The notes under the pieces: generated by a model
Database searches by the model: none
The model's input: the letters and a program-made list of their open reading frames with translations, nothing else
Told to the model about the DNA's origin: nothing
Assembly: GCA_001644045.1 (NCBI GenBank)
Contig: LUUF01000016.1
Coordinates: 1-48,617, forward strand
Length of the DNA stretch: 48,617 bases
Direction of reading: 5' to 3'
DNA from: Methylomonas methanica
GTDB lineage: Bacteria; Pseudomonadota; Gammaproteobacteria; Methylococcales; Methylomonadaceae
Shown: in pieces, positions 45,962 through 48,617 of the stretch
Layout: every line of letters begins with the position of its first letter
How positions within the stretch are numbered: the stretch's first letter is position 1
Made by a program: the position numbers and the translations under genes

Positions 45962-46150
45962 ATTAGATCTATGGCAATCTCCCGTTTAAATGGGTGGCCT
46001 AAACTTCATGAATTGGTTTCAAAATGTGCTAAGTAGTCCCTGTGTGCAGTATGACTAGTGGTCTATGCTCATTACGATAAGGCTCAGGTATGTCTTTAAG
46101 CTGCACTGTTTCTGCGATTACTGGCACCCTTGCCTCAAGCTGTTCGCGTG

Positions 46151-47044
46151 TTAGTTCTTTCGTTTCGTTAAAGCAATTCGTTGGTTGTTTAAACTCAGCT
46201 TTCCACGAACAAAATGCTCTCTGCAATAAGACGCGGAAATCCAGGATGAAGCTTTCACATCAAATACGGTAAGCCCGAAATCTGTATCGATATCGTCGGC
46301 CGACTCTATTGAAGCAAAAGCACCAGTATCTATGCATATATGAGACAAAGCTTGCCTAGGCCTGGACTCATAGGTATGACCACAGAAAGTTGGAGATAAA
46401 CCCGATTGAAGTCGTGAATTGGGTTGTTTCACGTATTGGCTAGACATGAGGGTTCGGCTCCATATCAATCGGTCTTCGACTCGCGGTGGAACTCGGTTTT
46501 CATCTAACCAAACATCAACTTCTGTATTTAGCCACACCGGTGATTCTGACGTTTTTTGGCCTTTACTTGATAACTCGGCATGAATGATGTGAAAGCGCTT
46601 TTCACCATCGCCCACGACCAGTATCAAGGGTAAAGTGCCTATCATAGAGAGGCCCCGATCAAATTCGGGCGTCATTCGCTGCTCAGCTGCTAAAAAATAT
46701 TGATCAACCCACTCGCCGCCATACTCTAAGAAACCGGTGTAATTAATGTCCTGCAAGCTTTCGAGACGGCCTGTCATCAAATACGATTCGAAGAAATCAA
46801 GCGCGATGATTTCATGATTGCCTCGGACTGCATAAAACCAAGGCTCATTGACCAGTTCCAGACATTTTAAAGAGTCTGGCCCGCGATCTATCAAGTCTCC
46901 AACGGAGAACAAACGATCATGATTTATATCGAACTGGATATCATTCAGGAGTCTCTGTAACAGGTCAAAGCAGCCATGCAAGTCGCCGACAACATAATCC
47001 TTGCCAAAGGCATTTGTTGGTAGTTTACGAATCGGAGCGATCAT
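46151..47044 (-). CDS. PPP-family metallophosphatase (PrpA/ApaH-like)
   Basis: This 297-residue phosphoprotein-phosphatase-type or dinucleoside-tetraphosphatase-type enzyme has the metal-binding set GDLHGC, GDLIDRGPDS and RGNHE in the N-terminal third, with later His in HIIHAEL and CGHTYES. This matches PPP phosphatases of lambda/PrpA type. The ATG at 47044 is used; a TTG lies just upstream. It seems intact, unlike its neighbours. Its start overlaps the end of a decayed HAD phosphatase frame. It may be cargo of the transposon. Confidence 0.85.
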   Translation of the reverse strand: MIAPIRKLPTNAFGKDYVVGDLHGCFDLLQRLLNDIQFDINHDRLFSVGDLIDRGPDSLKCLELVNEPWFYAVRGNHEIIALDFFESYLMTGRLESLQDINYTGFLEYGGEWVDQYFLAAEQRMTPEFDRGLSMIGTLPLILVVGDGEKRFHIIHAELSSKGQKTSESPVWLNTEVDVWLDENRVPPRVEDRLIWSRTLMSSQYVKQPNSRLQSGLSPTFCGHTYESRPRQALSHICIDTGAFASIESADDIDTDFGLTVFDVKASSWISASYCREHFVRGKLSLNNQRIALTKRKN

Positions 47045-47425
47045 CAATTGTTGCGCAAACCTTGTATTTTGTTCGGCTTTCTAAAATTTCAAGCACTTTA
47101 GCGAATCCATCATCAGTATCTGGGTAATAATAATCGAAATGCTTGATCTGCGCCCACTAGCCCTCTTGCTCCTCATGGATGTATTGTTCAAAGTCATCAA
47201 CAAGCAGTATTTCTTCTATCTTCGCTTCCGGCACGAACTGTAGATTTTTCGTATTGCCATGCCAGTACACATATTCAATGGCTGCAAACCACTTTGGAGC
47301 AAACCCTTCGGTCACCAGTAACGCGGCAATTTCACGGAACTTAGTCTCATTGACCGTCGTAAAAATATCAACGCGTGGAAACAGCTCTTTGCGGCAGGAC
47401 AAGAATTCGCAAAGGCCTGGCCTCG
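47025..47425 (-). pseudogene. HAD (NIF/CTD phosphatase-like) pseudogene
   Basis: The minus-strand frame has RPGLCEFLSCRKELF, FTTVNETKFREIA, KNLQFVPEAKIEEILLVDD and IHEEQEG, the C-terminal part of a NIF-type HAD phosphatase. The catalytic N-terminal DxD is lost at the junction with IS66 sequence near 47425. An in-frame TAG (47157-47159) interrupts it. Past the stop the frame continues sensibly (WAQIKHFDYYYPDTDDGF) for 43 codons to 47025, showing a nonsense mutation. Confidence 0.65.
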
Positions 47426-47580
47426 GGATTGGCATTAATGGCGACATCTTTAGCTTGGATGGTCTTGGCATCTCGTTCCGCCTGTTCGATCAGCGATTGG
47501 ATCAGTGCCGCCACCTCGGTTTTGGCGGTTGGTTCCAGATTCAATTGCTCAAGTTTCGCCAGCGGATTCATGGATAGCAT
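47421..47580 (-). pseudogene. IS66 TnpC, N-terminal fragment
   Basis: Only the first 53 or so residues remain: MNPLAKLEQLNLEP and a coiled-coil start, as in IS66 TnpC. The sequence then turns into HAD phosphatase DNA around INANPEAR. The catalytic part is gone. Confidence 0.65.
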
Positions 47581-47657
47581 TATACCGCAATTACCTGCTG
47601 AAAGCCTTGATATTACTGGGTTTCAGTGGGTTTTAGACACACTATTTTGATCTTCAT

Positions 47658-48027
47658 TCAAACCCGCCATTCCGCTTGAAGCTGAGCGGATAACCGCTGC
47701 CAATCGACACCGGCGACCAGCCATTGCCATTGCGCCTGAGTCAGGGCAAACACCGCATCGCCAACCTTGGGCCACACAAAACGGCCCTGATGCAAACGCC
47801 GCTGACACAGCCAAACACCATTGCCATCCCACAGCAGCAAGCGCAAGGGGTTACCGGCCCGGTTGCGAAAAATAAAGGCGGAACCGGCACACGGCGCATG
47901 ATCCAGACTCTGTTGAACGATGGCCGACAAGCCATCCAGGCCGCGCCGCACTTGTGCCCTGTGGGTATATCCACCGGCGCCACCGCCAACCAAATCTGCC
48001 CCGGATAATCGATTAAGCCAGACATCG
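47658..48027 (-). pseudogene. IS66 TnpB with a frameshift
   Basis: The frame starts MSGLIDYPGQIWLAVAPVDI and then breaks. The rest (GLDGLSAIVQQSLDHAPCAG, RNRAGNPLRLLLWDGNG, RRLHQGRFVWP) continues in another frame to 47658. The jump is explained by about 17 extra bases (around 47942-47958) between VDI and RRGLDG. Its start overlaps the end of tnpA. Confidence 0.8.
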
Positions 48028-48244
48028 CAATAACTCCGCCACCCACCTAGCCGAAACCGAAAGCTCCAACCGATGACCGTGAACATGGGTAAAGACTGTC
48101 GCAACTGTCGCAGGTGTTGCCCGCAGGGCGGACCCGGTCGGGCTCAACCTGCACCGGCATAAAAGCAAGCGAATCCGCCGCAGGCTGTTTGCGATGGTCG
48201 CTCAGTCGCGCCGTGAAAGTACGTACATTTGCTCGAGAGGGCAT
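48015..48244 (-). pseudogene. IS66 TnpA fragment with a frameshift
   Basis: MPSRANVRTFTARLSDHRKQ runs to LAFMPVQVEPD, then continues in another frame as TVFTHVHGHRLELSVSARWVAELLRCLA to a TAA at 48015. The region between is rich in TGCGACAGT-type short repeats that could have caused the slip. The family call is from its position before tnpB and the C-terminal pattern. Confidence 0.5.
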
Positions 48245-48617
48245 ACCTCTGAGGTGCGCGCCTTCGATAATTTTCTTGAGCGGATGCCGCACGGGTGCAA
48301 GCTCTTGGTCGCCGGGAATCATGACTTCCCCTTTGAGTATTGCAGTAAGCGCAAGGCCAAGGCACTGGTTAAACACGCCATCTATCTTGAAAATAGCGGT
48401 GTCGAACTCTTTGGACTCAAGTTCTGGGGGTCACCTTGGCAACCTGAGTTTTATAACTGGGCGTTTAACCTGCCACGAGGAAAACCGCTGGCTGAAATAT
48501 GGGCACTGATTCCGGACGATACCGATGTGTTGATCACGCACACACCGCCCTATGGCATTCTTGATCGCCTTGAGAGCGGCAGGCACGTCGGCTGTGTTGA
48601 TTTGGCTCAGGCACTCC
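48245..48617 (+). pseudogene. calcineurin-like metallophosphoesterase fragment (running off window)
   Basis: A plus-strand frame starts TSEVRAFDNFLERMPHG and has the metal-binding LLVAGNHDF, KFWGSPWQPEF and LITHTPPYG, matching small UPF0046-type metallophosphoesterases. The N-terminal SDTHG and GD motifs that should precede it are missing, because IS66 sequence begins at 48244. The C-terminus lies beyond the window. Confidence 0.75.

Larger units (their letters stand above)
47421..48244 (-). mobile_element. IS66-type element remnant
   Basis: In minus-strand order the remnant holds tnpA, tnpB and the start of tnpC, the gene order of IS66. Both ends are missing: it begins at the tnpA start codon and stops about 53 codons into tnpC. 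tnpA and tnpB each have a frameshift. No inverted repeats are seen. It separates a HAD pseudogene from a truncated metallophosphoesterase. Confidence 0.8.

Noticed and set aside
46029-46226. Minus-strand frame of 65 codons (ends PLVILHTGTT)
   Set aside because: Its first part is the phosphatase gene read in another frame and the rest has no start codon or recognised family; it may be a remnant but cannot be supported.
44456-48617. Right end of the Tn7-like element within the window
   Set aside because: No inverted copy of the TGTAAAC tip or of the TTTTTGCGACT repeats and no comM 5' sequence was found.

Overview
The window looks like chromosomal DNA of a gammaproteobacterium. Gene content (thyA, nth, hemW, pyrE, ampD, nadC, Rsd/AlgQ, HME-RND efflux) and a concentration of copper-handling functions would fit a methanotroph-like or related aquatic genome. 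No methane-oxidation gene is present, so the taxonomy is inference only.

Region 1 (1-13.4 kb) mixes housekeeping and metal genes. It holds a Tat-exported multicopper oxidase cut by the window start, a UPF0182 membrane protein, an Rsd/AlgQ-type sigma70 regulator, a nucleoside-phosphorylase-like protein, a helical exported protein, an SDR/DUF4124 pair, thyA, a His-rich SmbP-like periplasmic protein and nth. These are followed by a four-gene operon for a copper-binding RiPP of the bufferin/HvfA type. That operon consists of a Cys- and Met-rich precursor (8 Cys, each followed by Gly), a DedA membrane protein, a DUF692 multinuclear iron oxidase and a DUF2063 partner. An ASCH-domain gene converges on its end.

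Region 2 (13.6-25.2 kb) is a chemotaxis-type signalling cluster: a short membrane-anchored MCP-like protein, CheY, a STAS-domain protein, CheA, a 1184-residue poly-HAMP receptor with 273-bp tandem repeats, CheW, a second receptor and CheR. CheB and CheD are not in the window. The cheW-mcp gap (21.8-22.4 kb) carries REP-like palindromes, a perfect 15-bp palindrome and a possible 53-codon gene.

Region 3 (25.3-32.6 kb) holds glyoxalase I, hemW, pyrE, a dynamin-like GTPase, ampD, nadC, a small AP2-like DNA-binding protein and a 2-Cys peroxiredoxin that has an IscR/Rrf2-like palindrome over its promoter.

Region 4 (33.1-38.7 kb) is a three-gene heavy-metal RND efflux operon (lipoprotein adaptor, CzcA-type pump, outer-membrane channel).

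Region 5 (38.7-48.6 kb) is accessory DNA. comM (yifB) is interrupted exactly in its Gly-Gly-Gly-Ser-Asn-Pro motif by a Tn7-like transposon with overlapping tnsA-tnsB-tnsC-tniQ genes. Beyond tniQ lies a mosaic of broken genes: an IS5-type transposase with an in-frame TAG, type III restriction (res and mod) remnants, a topoisomerase-type zinc-finger fragment, an intact PPP-family phosphatase, a HAD phosphatase pseudogene, an IS66 remnant and a truncated second metallophosphoesterase running off the window. The far end of the transposon and the 5' part of comM were not found in the window.
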